This document shows, one piece after another, positions 12,221 through 22,802 of a stretch of DNA of 64,000 nt. The translations under genes were made by a program, and so were the position numbers. Numbering within the stretch: the first letter of the stretch is position 1; every line of letters begins with the position of its first letter. The DNA comes from Stercorarius parasiticus. Lineage: Eukaryota; Chordata; Aves; Charadriiformes; Stercorariidae. Location: the NCBI GenBank assembly GCA_013396915.1, contig VWZL01000819.1, positions 536,654 to 600,653 on the forward strand. Direction: 5' to 3'. The notes below the pieces were generated by a model. The model was given only the letters and a program-made list of their open reading frames with translations, had not been told where the DNA came from and searched no databases.

Positions 12221-13367
12221 GTTAGAGCCTTCTTTTTCCCAGGGAGACTATAGGATGCTTAAGAGCATCTTTGGGTTGCACTATAAGATGCGCAAGTGGG
12301 GAGGCTCTGAAAGTTTCTAATTGTCTAGTTGCATCTCTTTCTTTTGCTTTTTCATGTGCCAATGCTTCCAGAGGTGTGTGAAATGTAATACATCCCAGCT
12401 ATTTATTTGTTGTAAGTCTCAGACACTGACAATTTATTTCAAGAACGAAGTCCTGGCAAAATACCTGGCATCTTATCTGAAAGGTCATTGTTGTGTTTTT
12501 TTTCTCTAGTTAACCTGGGGTGGTAGGAGAATTAACCTTGTGACCACCATCCATTTCTAAATTAAAGATATAAGGCTAAAAAAAGGATGTAGAATATTAT
12601 TCTTTTGGATTTTGCTAATAAATACCAACTGTTTCCTATTTTACACCAAGGAGTAGTGTATTTTTGTGTTTAAATTCTTTGTGTGTGGGTCTCCGTATGA
12701 TCTTGAGTTGAAGAATGAGGAAATCTTTGCGAGGGGATCATGCTTATAGTAATGTATCATTTGGAGTGGAGATCTGGAAGTGTTATAATAATAATAAAAA
12801 AAAAATATTGTGAACCATTTTCCTCTTCTCAGTTATAATTTCCATCTTATCTATCAGATGCTACTGTTCTCTTGCCACATGCTGGGCATGTGTAGTGATG
12901 AAGAGGCCAGATGTGTACTTCCCTGCCTCGTGCATCCTCAATAGAACTAGGGCTTCTTGTCTGGGACTTATATTGCTCCTGGTTTTATATGAAGCAGGAA
13001 GGACACAGCTTGAGTTTCATTCACCATGTTGAGCTTCAAGTGACAGCAATTAGGAAAACCTTTGTATTGACAAAGTGGAGCAGCATTATGGGAAATCTCA
13101 ATGACAACATAAGGAACCCTTTGATGTGTTTACAAAGATATGTATATGATCATAAAGTACATAGATGTGTTTGTGTTCTTTAGGCTTTTGTATCTGATCA
13201 TCTTCCACAAGCCATTACTAACCTTCTGCATACATTTCCCTAATGTGTTCCACTTTCTTCTTCTTGGGTTTTCATGAGATGGCAGATTTAAAGTAGTTAA
13301 TTCCTGGTGTATCACGGAGTGTTTCATTCATGTTATTTTTACATGTCTTTTTATTATCCAATTACAG
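12221..13367. other. Intron 6
   Basis: This 1.15-kb AT-rich intron has a short AAT/A run near 12785-12806 and nothing else recognisable. Confidence 0.85.
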
Positions 13368-13446
13368 CTTCCACTCAGTGTCTTCAATAATTACTTTAGC
13401 CTTGGATTTGATGCTCATGTTACACTGGAGTTCCATGAATCTAGAG
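13368..13446 (+). CDS. DGKI: DGKI exon 7 of window: start of accessory domain
   Basis: The exon is 79 nt, phase 0 in and phase 1 out (one base of a Glu codon). It encodes [20 protein letters not shown] and then EFHESR. This is the start of the DAGKa accessory domain, which packs on the catalytic domain and is required for activity. The acceptor is aattacag and the donor gag|gtaata. Confidence 0.97.
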
Positions 13447-14376
13447 GTAATATGAACTTTTTATTTCCTTAGCCTTGGGAATGGGCAGTTATTTTATGAA
13501 TTACAAATGGAGTTGAATTTAACATTCTGTTTTTATAATTCAGAAGGAAAGCTGGAACATAAAAACCCAAGATACAGACACAAGTAGGAAGGAAGTTATT
13601 GTATCATGAATTTCCAAGGGACTTAATGATTTAAAAATTAAAAAAAGTACAAGAGAAAATGGCATTCACTTGAGAAAAAGAGCTAAAAGGGGAGCTTTTC
13701 GAAGTGTTTTTTTCGGGTTTTTTTGGGTTTTTTTTAATCTTCTAATGGGGATACCAAGTACAGATATAAAGGAAGTGTATGCTGATGCAGAAGTATCAGA
13801 ATAAGAGCAGAAAGAAAAACAAATGCGAGTCAGGTGCCAGTTTTCCCTCCAGCATGGAGGGTGGCGGGAGGAGAAAAGCTGAGAGGCTGTGAAAGTAGCA
13901 GGGTAGCAGGAGGATAATTCTGCTCTCAAACTGAACAGCTGTTAGCTATGGATGAGTATAGCATATCATTGGACTTGGTAGAGATCCAGAGTGTCTCTAT
14001 GCAAGTGAAATGTTTTAATGAAGTCCGCAAAACTGCCAGGAATTTGAGCTGTTGTAGCATCTTATTTGTCCCCTTGCTGATGGCAGTTATACCACCCTAT
14101 ACAGATCCAAATGTGGCTTAACAGGTGGGCTTTGGACTGATGTGAACTGCTCTATTTATATGGTTTAGCCAAGCATACTTATATAAACAAATCTTTTCCA
14201 ATTGTCTGTGTTTAGCTTTTTGGTCATTTCAGCTTCATATGCAGGTGTGGTTTTTTTTCTGAACGACAGCCTCCTCTATCTTCACTTTCATACTATAAGA
14301 GTGTCATTTCAAGATGAAAAGATAGCACTCTAATGCCATGCTAAATAAAGATCAGGATACATGATGGAATGAGCTA

Positions 14377-14544
14377 ATGCATATTTAACAATGTTTAAGA
14401 CTGCTTCAAGCTTTAGGAATAATAATGAGGGGCCACAAAAGGGCACAGGAATGAAACGATGACAGCTGTATGCATTTTTTTATGAATGCATATCACTATG
14501 CATTGCTAATGTGACTGTGAATATACTGTATAGATGAAATGCAT
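14377..14544 (+). promoter_or_regulatory. Cluster of five ATGCAT palindromes
   Basis: ATGCAT occurs at 14377, 14470, 14486, 14498 and 14539, five times in 168 bases. ATGCAT is the half-site of the palindromic POU-factor element, and POU factors are prominent in neurons where DGKI is expressed. Only the clustering is seen; enhancer function is inferred. Confidence 0.25.
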
Positions 14545-16249
14545 AGCTACTTTCTCACTTAATGGAGACATTACTTAATAATGAAGTAATGGAGCCCTAT
14601 AAAGAATGGATGTTATTCTAGAGATGCCAGTGTTTTAAAAATTTACATGGGTGAAAAAATACTTGGCAGATCAAGCTGTGTGTCTTGTGAGCGGGTACGT
14701 GTGGCCAGGAGAGCTTTTCATAGCACAAGTTTCTGCTCTTAAAAGTCATTGCTGCTGGTGTCTTCCTTACCCTCTCAAATGCTAAAATATACAAATGAGT
14801 CCTATGAGTTTTAGGAGAGAAAAGCTTGCAGCCTTGGAGGTGTTGCTGGTGTGGGGGTTTTATTGTGTTTCATGTGGAATTAGGCAGTGCAAAACAGATT
14901 TGCATCTCATTTACAGTTGATGACAATCCACAGAAACTCATAGCAAAACTTAAAGCACTTTTGTGTCTGTTGCACTTGGTCCATTAAGATAAGTGGTTGT
15001 ATGCAGTTGCTTATGTGGAGCTATTGTAATCACATATAGTATTAAAACAAACAAACACCACGGTCCCTCACTCTCCCCCCTCCAGCACCTCTGTCAAACT
15101 GAAATAAATTAGACTGATTTGAACACTCAACCTATCAGGGCATTTTATGCAATAGAGATTGGTCAACTGATATATTTAGAATAAGCAGTGATTGCAATGT
15201 CTCAGAGGAACCTGTCCATGAATGTGGCCTTTTCCATGGCAACCTCTACACTTTTCTTGTAACTAATCAGATTGAGCCTTGAGGGCTGGCTCTAAGCCTA
15301 ATGTATTTAGCTCTGCTTCTTCAGGAAGTGTTCTGGATAGCTCTTTCCAGTTTCCTCCCTTGTTACACTTTGGTGAAGCAGGGGAGATGCAATGTACTTT
15401 ATCCCTATTGACATGCTGTTTGATCCCTCAGCTGTACAGGACTGTTCATTTGTAGGACTCCCCCCCACCCCGTACACATACACAGAGTCTAACCTGTTCC
15501 ATTTCATACTCCCTTGATGGCTTGAGAATGGTGAAGATGGAATGAACTTTGGATATGCAATCAGTGATTGACTTGTACAATGGAAGGTTCACTCAAATCA
15601 ACTTTAGTCTCTATTCAACATTGCAGAGAGTCCTTCCTCCCTACCCATGCTCATCTGCTATGTCAGAAGTAGGAGCAGTTCAGTATGTTGAAGGACTGCA
15701 GAGTCCTTGACCTCAGAAAGGCTCTTTTTGTGTTCTGAAGTGGGCTTTGGTTCTGGGCAGTATTTGTCGTAAGATCCATGTAAGAGCCAGTGCTCTGGCA
15801 GCTGCTGCCTGGAGCCACCAGATATAGCCACATCAGAGAAAATGTGCAGCACGGGTGCTGAGCCTTCAGGAGCCTCCTGCTTCTTAGCATGGGGTGTTGA
15901 GACTTTCTGTAAAGAGCTGTCAGCTCAGTAAGTGAGATGAGATTTACTTATGCAGTTAAATTAATCTTTTGATGAAGAGGTGGTGCTGACTGCGTACTGG
16001 CCTTACCCACAACACAACAAATGGATGACACAGTAGCTGGGCAAACAACCAAACAAGAAACACAAAGTAGCTCATTCTTACAAAATGGAGCCTTATATTG
16101 TGAGATGTAGTGACTTCAAAGAGAACTAGGGACATTGTTTCAAGTGGTTATTTGGGAAGATGCAATTTGGAAGTGTTCACACTACTGTGATGCTTTAGCC
16201 AGAAGGACTATCTTGATACTTCGATGTTTTCACTAGAGAATTTCTAAGC

Positions 16250-16680
16250 AGGGATAGGTGATTGGTACTACCACTGAATACAGTGTCAGAAGCGCTGCTT
16301 CTAAAATCTCTGGATGCCACAGGCTAGGAAAACAGTTCCCAAGGAGGCACGAGAATGACCTGTATTCTGTGAAGCATACCTTATACTGGGAGACTAAAGG
16401 AGCTCCATTTAGCTCATCGGAAAGAAGGTTAAGAGGTGATTTAATCACTGCCTGTAATCACTACTCAAGGAGAAGATATCTGATAGTTAGGGGCTCTTTA
16501 ATCTGACAGAGAAGTATAATAAGATTTAGCAGTTGGCAGTTGAAGTCTGAAAAGTTCAAGATAGTAAAAAAAAAAACCCAACATTTATTTTTACAGTGAG
16601 GATAATAAACCATTAGATGTGCATTACTACTGGACTTTTAAAATTCTCGATCGCTTAGGGTCTAATCAAAATGAAACAGC
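16250..16680 (+). mobile_element. Old CR1-type LINE fragment (ORF2 3' end)
   Basis: Blocks such as gagactaaaggagctccatt, gaaggttaagaggtgattta and acagtgaggataataaacca follow each other in the order found at the 3' end of the reverse-transcriptase ORF of old amniote CR1 elements. Here the reading frame is broken by many changes. It is clearly older than the CR1 copies at 28900 and 45105. Confidence 0.72.
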
Positions 16681-17222
16681 TCTCTAAATAGGCTTTAGAG
16701 CAACCACTTATATTTTTGCTACAGGAATATTTGGGTAGAGATGTCTATTTCTCGGTACCTCTTTGTAACATTTATAAGAACTTAAGTGTCTGTTTCATAT
16801 CATAATTTACTAGTGCTTTACTCCTGCTTCAAAGCATGGGTTAATATTTCATGGATTTTTAATAATTCTTAGGGTCTGTTCTGTGTTGGTAGAAATAAGT
16901 CTCCCAAATGGTACTGAGGGATCATAAGATGAAGTCTGAGAGGTGCTAAATTAGCTGATTGTATTCTTGTTACCTCTTTACTCATGTTTCCATCTATTTT
17001 CACTCTACAGGAAAGGGAACGAATTCAATATCGATGTTTGAAATCTGATAGCAGATAATGGAACAGATGGGGGGCTCACACAGGAAAACTATATTTATGT
17101 TAATATTTTCACTGAGTGATGTGTGCTAAAAGCACTAGAGTGCTAGCAGGGAATGTGAAGGCACAATGGAGTCTACTTGTTTTATTAGGGTGTTCATATT
17201 TTTCCTTTTTATCCTTTCACAG

Positions 17223-17278
17223 AAGCAAATCCAGAGAAATTCAACAGCCGATTTAGAAATAAAATGTTTTATGCAGGG
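17223..17278 (+). CDS. DGKI: DGKI exon 8 of window: accessory domain
   Basis: The exon is 56 nt; two bases complete Glu, then 18 codons end in phase 0: [28 protein letters not shown] is nearly invariant in animal DGKs. The acceptor is ctttcacag and the donor ggg|gtgagt. Confidence 0.97.
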
Positions 17279-18165
17279 GTGAGTTGTGATTCGTCTTACA
17301 GAATGATACTAACTTAGTTGTTTTAATATTTTCTTAAGTACCTTTCTCCTCACTTTCTCCTCACTTTCTCACATTAGGAGTTCATGCCAGTTCATTCTGC
17401 CTGTCGCAATTTAAAGCGCGCATGTACTGTTTCTGACAAGTGTCTGTTGGAAAGTGCCTGAAGCATTTTGTTTTACAGTGCTTAGTGGGCAAGAGAAATA
17501 CTACTCCTTTGGACATAATACTGGTCATGTCTTGCTCCCCCTGCTTCTGGCTCATCAGCTTCTCAGCACACTGCTCTGCTTCTTTCAGGGTTTGGGCAGC
17601 ACATTGATATTGACTTTCCTAGTGAAATTCCCCAAGTATTAGCCTCTATCTTTGTTGCTTTGGGGAATGCTCTTGGATGTAGGGTCATGGGGAGTGGAGG
17701 GCAGAGATCAGCTATTTGCAGTAATTACTTTTCATATGTGAATATATAAATAAAATCACCCACTTCTGCAGTCAGGAGGTATGTAGACAGTGCTTTATTC
17801 TAAAATGCAGTTGTTCAGAGAGAAACACTAACTTGATAATGCGTGACATTCTAGATGATGACACCCACCATACCCATGTGCCTTAAACACGGAAACAAAT
17901 ATGTGAGCAAGAATTTGCATTTAAATCCTTGTAAGCCCAAGGACCTTCTTTGGTTAACCTCTTAAAAAGAAAAGCATCATGATTGAAAAAAGACAAACCG
18001 AAACAAACAAAAAAACCCCACAACACCACAACCAAACCATATCTCCTGAGAGCAAGAAGAATAGGTTGACCAAAAGGGTGGCATTAGCTCTGTGGTGGGA
18101 TAAGAAAAGAGGAAAGAGAAGAGATGAAGTGCTGATGACAATTCCTGCACTTATTTCTGTTGCAG
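17279..18165. other. Intron 8
   Basis: This 887-base intron has an 11-base direct repeat near 17345-17368 (ctcctcactttctcctcact) and a 39-base A/C-only tract at 18001-18039. Confidence 0.85.
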
Positions 18166-18228
18166 GCAGCCTTTACAGACTTTCTGCAAAGAAGCTCGAG
18201 AGATCTATCCAAGCATGTTAAAGTTGTG
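18166..18228 (+). CDS. DGKI: DGKI exon 9 of window: accessory domain
   Basis: The exon has 21 codons, phase 0 to 0: AAFTDFLQRSSRDLSKH followed by VKVV. The acceptor is ctgttgcag and the donor gtg|gtaagt. The next intron is only 221 bases, the shortest in the window. Confidence 0.96.
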
Positions 18229-18449
18229 GTAAGTATAAGAAATTGTGTCATAGTATTGTGGGAAGAGGGGGGGAATGGAGAGCGAGAGAGGTGAGAGTTT
18301 AATGGCTCTGTTACTTTTCAGTTTTGAGCATGACATTTGCAACACATTCCAAGGAAAGTCTTGGGAAAGTTGTTACAAAGCAGCAACACTTCTCTTGTCT
18401 GTGGCTCCATTCAGCAATTTCTCTGTGCTCTGTCACTTTGGCTTTGTAG

Positions 18450-18523
18450 TGTGATGGTACAGACCTGACTCCAAAGATCCAGGAGCTGAAGTTCCAGTGT
18501 ATAGTGTTTTTAAACATACCCAG
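18450..18523 (+). CDS. DGKI: DGKI exon 10 of window: accessory domain
   Basis: The exon is 74 nt, phase 0 in and two bases of Arg out (ag|gtaagc). It encodes CDGTDLTPKIQELKFQCIVF and then LNIP. CDGxDLTPKIQ and FLNIPRYCAG, the latter completed in the next exon, are strong DGK accessory-domain signatures. The acceptor is ctttgtag. Confidence 0.97.
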
Positions 18524-18771
18524 GTAAGCTCAAGACGAATGCTTGGAGTTATACAAGAAAAAAAAAAAGAAAAGGAAAAAAAAGATACCTACAAGTTGTC
18601 CTAGATTGGGCGGATGTGCAGGAAGAGTATTGCTGCTGTGCTGCCTTCTTGAGAGCTAGGTGCTTATAATACTGTTAATTAGCAATATGGAATGGGATCT
18701 GAGTTCAGGGTGCAGCTAAACTATCCTTGAAAAAGTTGAATATCCTGATACAGAGATAGTAGAAAAGTTGG

Positions 18772-18790
18772 NNNNNNNNNNNNNNNNNNN
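18772..18790. other. Assembly gap (19 N)
   Basis: Nineteen undetermined bases are followed directly by a run of at least 14 G (about 18798-18812). A homopolymer or G-rich structure probably stopped the read or the consensus; the true missing length may differ from 19. Confidence 0.99.
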
Positions 18791-18977
18791 AGGTAGTGGG
18801 GGGGGGGGGGGGAAGAGGGCGGGAAAGCAGTAGTGTGTGTGGGGAAGGATCAGTATTTTTCCAGTAAAGGAACACCAAACCACTGAAAGAAGTGCCGTTT
18901 TTTTAACATTTTAGAAGGCGTCCCAGATAGAAATACACCTGTATTCTTAAAAGTTGTCTATCTCCTGCTCTCTAGAG

Positions 18978-19300
18978 CAGTAGTCTCCAAACTTTTTTTG
19001 ATTGTGCAGCCTTATCAGTAAAAAAATTTTTGAACACCATCCCAACATATGTATATTTATTTATAAATTATATACCTGTATTAATGTACTAATATATTAC
19101 ATACATTATAATATATACACAAAAGTAGAAATTAAGGATGTGATAAAGATGAAACAAGCACTATTTTAATGTGGGTTTTTTTCCTTATTTATTAAAAGTA
19201 CAAACAATATATTCTTCACACACCCTAATTGTTTTGGCAGTTGTAAATTTTTATTGCACACTCTCTGTGGTGCATGCACCGTATACTTTGGAGACCACTG
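18978..19300. mobile_element. Non-autonomous hAT (Charlie-like) MITE
   Basis: The element is 323 bases with terminal inverted repeats. The left end is cagtagtctccaaact; the right end, reverse-complemented, is cagtggtctccaaagt. It is flanked by imperfect 8-base duplications, ctctagag (18970-18977) and ctttagac (19301-19308), six of eight matching; 8-base duplications are the rule for hAT transposons. The AT-rich interior has no transposase ORF, so it needed enzyme supplied elsewhere. The decayed duplication and ends indicate an old insertion. Confidence 0.8.
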
Positions 19301-19990
19301 CTTTAGACAACCTACTACTTTTCTCCACATGCAGTCCCAAGCGCTTGATCTTTTGAGTCCTGCGCTGCCCTCACTGCAAGCTTCTATTTGATGTCACCTC
19401 TTCAAAGTTCCCCCTTCTATCACTCTTAGATCACTTTTACATCCATTCTTTAATGGTAGGAAAGATAGATGCCACAAATGTATCTGCTCCTGTTTCTTAT
19501 TTCTTACTGCCTTCTCAAGCTATGAAATGTTTTGCATTCATTATGCTATTAGAACTACTGAGCGAGCAGGTAGAGAGGAAATGGAGCTCCAAGGCTGGAG
19601 TTGCTGCTGCAGCCCCATGCCTGCCTCGCAGACGGCCTAAGCAGCCTTCTGGCTCAACAGCTCATCTGCAGAAAGCAAAGCAAGTGGGAAGAACAAAGTG
19701 CTGCTGCTCTGTTACCTATTTCCTGGTGTTTCCCCACACAAAGGAACCTGCTAAAAATTATGATGGATATGTTTATGGCTGATGTACCATCTTAGAAACA
19801 AGAAAGAGATTTTCCCTTTTGTCCAGTCCTTGCCAGTGTAACTTTCAATTTTCCCTGAATTTGAATCCTGGAATGGATACCTGGATTACTTCTGGAGGAG
19901 AGCAGAACAGGCTAATAGTCAGGCTACTAGTCAGGACCCATCAAGGCAAACTGCCTTCTCAAAGCTTGCTTTCCAAACCTCTTTCTGTAG

Positions 19991-20102
19991 GTATTGTGCT
20001 GGCACAATGCCCTGGGGAAACCCTGGAGATCACAGAGACTTTGAGCCTCAGCGCCATGATGATGGCTACATTGAAGTCATTGGGTTCACCATGGCCTCAC
20101 TG
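19991..20102 (+). CDS. DGKI: DGKI exon 11 of window: accessory domain
   Basis: The exon is 112 nt; one base completes Arg and 37 codons end in phase 0. It reads [20 protein letters not shown], then [32 protein letters not shown] is a core DAGKa motif. The HRD triplet is HHD in mammalian DGKI as I recall it. The acceptor is ttctgtag and the donor ctg|gtgagt. Confidence 0.97.
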
Positions 20103-22602
20103 GTGAGTATATTGCAGGTGCTACCAGACTCGGTGAATTCTGTGGGTGGCATTAAAGAGCGCAAAGTTGTCCTCATTACTGAAGAACCACCATGATTCCA
20201 CATATTCAGTCACCTAAGGCCAAAACATGCCCTGCTGTTAGGTTTTTAAATGAGAGGGGCAAACTCTAGTTTTCTAATGAAAGAAGTGCAATTTAATTTA
20301 AAAAAACGTACTATTTGCAAAATATGGTTAATTTGCAAGATTATAACAGTAAAAAACAGCTTGCATGCACGCTTTTACTGTGGGAATGTTCTATGGTCAA
20401 ATAATTACTGCTGGTTTTGTTAGCTTTTGTATACTTCAATCTATGGCATAAAAGTTCAATTTTTTTGGTAAAACTGGTTACTCGAAACAAATGTGAAATA
20501 TTATATACAATTAAATGCCCATACAGTTTCTATAAGTCCACTAAAAAAGTTGTGAAAATTTAGTAATAGCTGTGGAAAATTTTGTAGTGTTTCTGGCACA
20601 AATGTTATCTCTCTTTTTCTTCTGGCTAGGGACAACAATTTGGCAGTGCACTTTCTGTCAAGGCTGTCCTTAAAGTGATCTAAAGCTGAGTGACTATAAA
20701 AGCAGTCTCACTGTAAATACCCTAGTGTCCTACTATCACAGCAGTTAAACACAGTGACAGTCTCTTCAGAGGATGATTAAATGCAGTCGGGGAGTTGGTA
20801 GTTATCCCCGTGCTAGTGTTAATCTACTGAAGGCACTGCAGCTTGAATTTAGCGTGGACAACAGAAGGCAGATATCAGGGCTTTCTGGCAACTTTGTTTA
20901 GGTCACACTTAAGTCCATACTCTTAGGCCTTTGTTGCTGCTATGTCTTGTGTGGACTAGGTTAAAGCTAACACGGATAAGCCTGTTTTCACTGAACTCAC
21001 GTGTGTGTGTGTGTGTTGTGTGACCCGCCCTCAGTGCATCTTACATTCAGTGAATACTCATGATAATGGCGTTTGCTTCCTCAAAGAGAAATTCAGACAA
21101 ATCTAATCTTCAAAGTAAGCAAAATTAAAAGGTTGCCTTGATCAGCAATCGTTTATTTATAAGTCTGGGTTAAGGATTCTTTTTTAGTCTTTTTTTTTTT
21201 TGATGGATCTAGTGGATTAGGGAAATAACCTACAAGTAAGCAGAATTCAGTTTGTTAGTCTAGAAGATCTTGTGAATGAACTTATTCTACTTCGCCCCTG
21301 AAGATTTTAGGGTATGTTTCTGAAAATGCTGTCAAAAGTCTATTTAGGACATACCAACTGGCAATTTTCAGATGGAATTTTTTTGGGGTTTGCTGCTAAT
21401 GTGTCTCCAGCCACTTGCAGTAGCTAGAGTGATCTCAAAAGCTACCAACAATTCCAGTTGGGACTGAATTTTTGTAGTAGAGCCCTTTGAGCTGCGGTTT
21501 CTCTTTAAAGGAAGCCTAGCTCAGAACTGAGGGTCTACAAGTCTGTCTGCATTGGCTGTGATGCTGAGGAATGTTGTAACCCCAGACTGTGTTGATGTAA
21601 ACCTAACTTGCTCTATACATCTCCCACATGTGCTTGGTCATACCCAAGAAGGTCTGAGAGACCAAGGGAGAGAAGTACTTTATAAGAAGTGTTGTTATGA
21701 GTATTATCAACCATTTTATCATTTGATCCATAATAGTAAGCACACAGAGCGGGATTTAAGGTCTTGACTTCTATTTAGGCTGCTTTCTCTTAGTGCATTA
21801 ATACAGGGTCTTTTTCCGCATCTGATAGATAAGATTTAATAGGCACACTACAAATTAAAAAAATACATTTATGCCCAAACATGTCTGCTTAGAACTTGAA
21901 GGATCTGCTTATTGCCCTCCGTGTTTCATTTCTTTGAGCTGAATTTTAAAACATGATATTTAATTGTTTTTAACAAGGTCCTTCTGCTTGCTCTTTTCAG
22001 CCTGTCTAGTTGTCTCGAGGTTGAGTTGCTGTGTAAACTTTCATAATAAGCATTTTAGATTTATCTAATTCACATTAAGAACTGTATTCTGTTCAGGAAG
22101 GGGAAATCATTTTTGTCTTGCAGATGTACCCAATTAGGGTTGTTGATTTAAAGATCAAATAATTAGTAGCATTACTGTTAGTGTAAAAACAAACCAGCTG
22201 AAACAAACTGAAAACTTTAAGAATAAGCACAGGTATTCATTTGTGCATGCACATGTGCATATACATATTTGTATGTGTGGGTAATAAGCTTGACATATAC
22301 CAAGGTGATGAGATGTGCAATACATACAGTTAGGTATCTGCTTGTTGCCCAAGAGTTTTCCTTGTGAAATTTTAAGTTCTGCTTTGCAATTTTGGAGTGA
22401 AAATACATTTATTGTGACTCATTAGAATGCCTTACACATGGAAGGCTGTGTAATGGATGCTGTCAGCAAAACTTCATCTTGGATTTAACTGCCTTAACTA
22501 TCTGTTCTGAGGTGTCTTTTCTTTGTTTTTCCTGTTTGTTTTGGGTTTGTTTTTTTGCTTGTGTTTGTTTGGGTTTGGTTTTGGTTTTTGCTTTTTTTCC
22601 AG
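20103..22602. other. Intron 11
   Basis: This 2.5-kb intron has a TG repeat at 21001-21022 and ends in two G/T-only tracts (22533-22557 and 22559-22590) next to the acceptor. No other repeat is recognised. Confidence 0.85.
21001..21022. repeat. (TG)n microsatellite
   Basis: Eight GT units are followed by an interrupted tgtgtg. Confidence 0.9.
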
Positions 22603-22802
22603 GCTGCTCTCCAGGTGGGTGGTCATGGAGAGAGATTGCATCAGTGCCGTGAGGTTACACTTTTAACATACAAGTCTATTCCCATGCAAGTGGATGGCGA
22701 ACCATGTCGATTGGCTCCCTCACTCATTCGAATCTCCTTAAGGAACCAAGCCAACATGGTGCAGAAGAGCAAGAGGAGAACATCCATGCCTTTACTGAAT
22801 GA
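22603..22802 (+). CDS. DGKI: DGKI exon 12 of window: end of accessory domain and KRRTS site
   Basis: This is the longest coding exon here (200 nt), phase 0 in and two bases of Asp out (ga|gtgagt). It reads [20 protein letters not shown], continues through [14 protein letters not shown] and [18 protein letters not shown], and ends [16 protein letters not shown] contains a basophilic kinase consensus (RRxS). The acceptor follows a G/T-only stretch rather than a plain pyrimidine tract. Reading through the donor meets TGA at 22804, so intron retention would end the protein right after the accessory domain. Confidence 0.97.

Larger units (their letters stand above)
13447..17222. other. Intron 7
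   Basis: This 3.8-kb intron contains the ATGCAT cluster at 14377-14544 and an old CR1 fragment at 16250-16680, both listed separately. A T/G-rich run lies at 13704-13737. Confidence 0.85.
18524..19990. other. Intron 10
   Basis: This 1.47-kb intron contains an A-rich run (18558-18582), the assembly gap, a G-run and the hAT MITE, all listed separately. The 19310-19990 part is unique-looking, with no exon signal. Confidence 0.85.
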
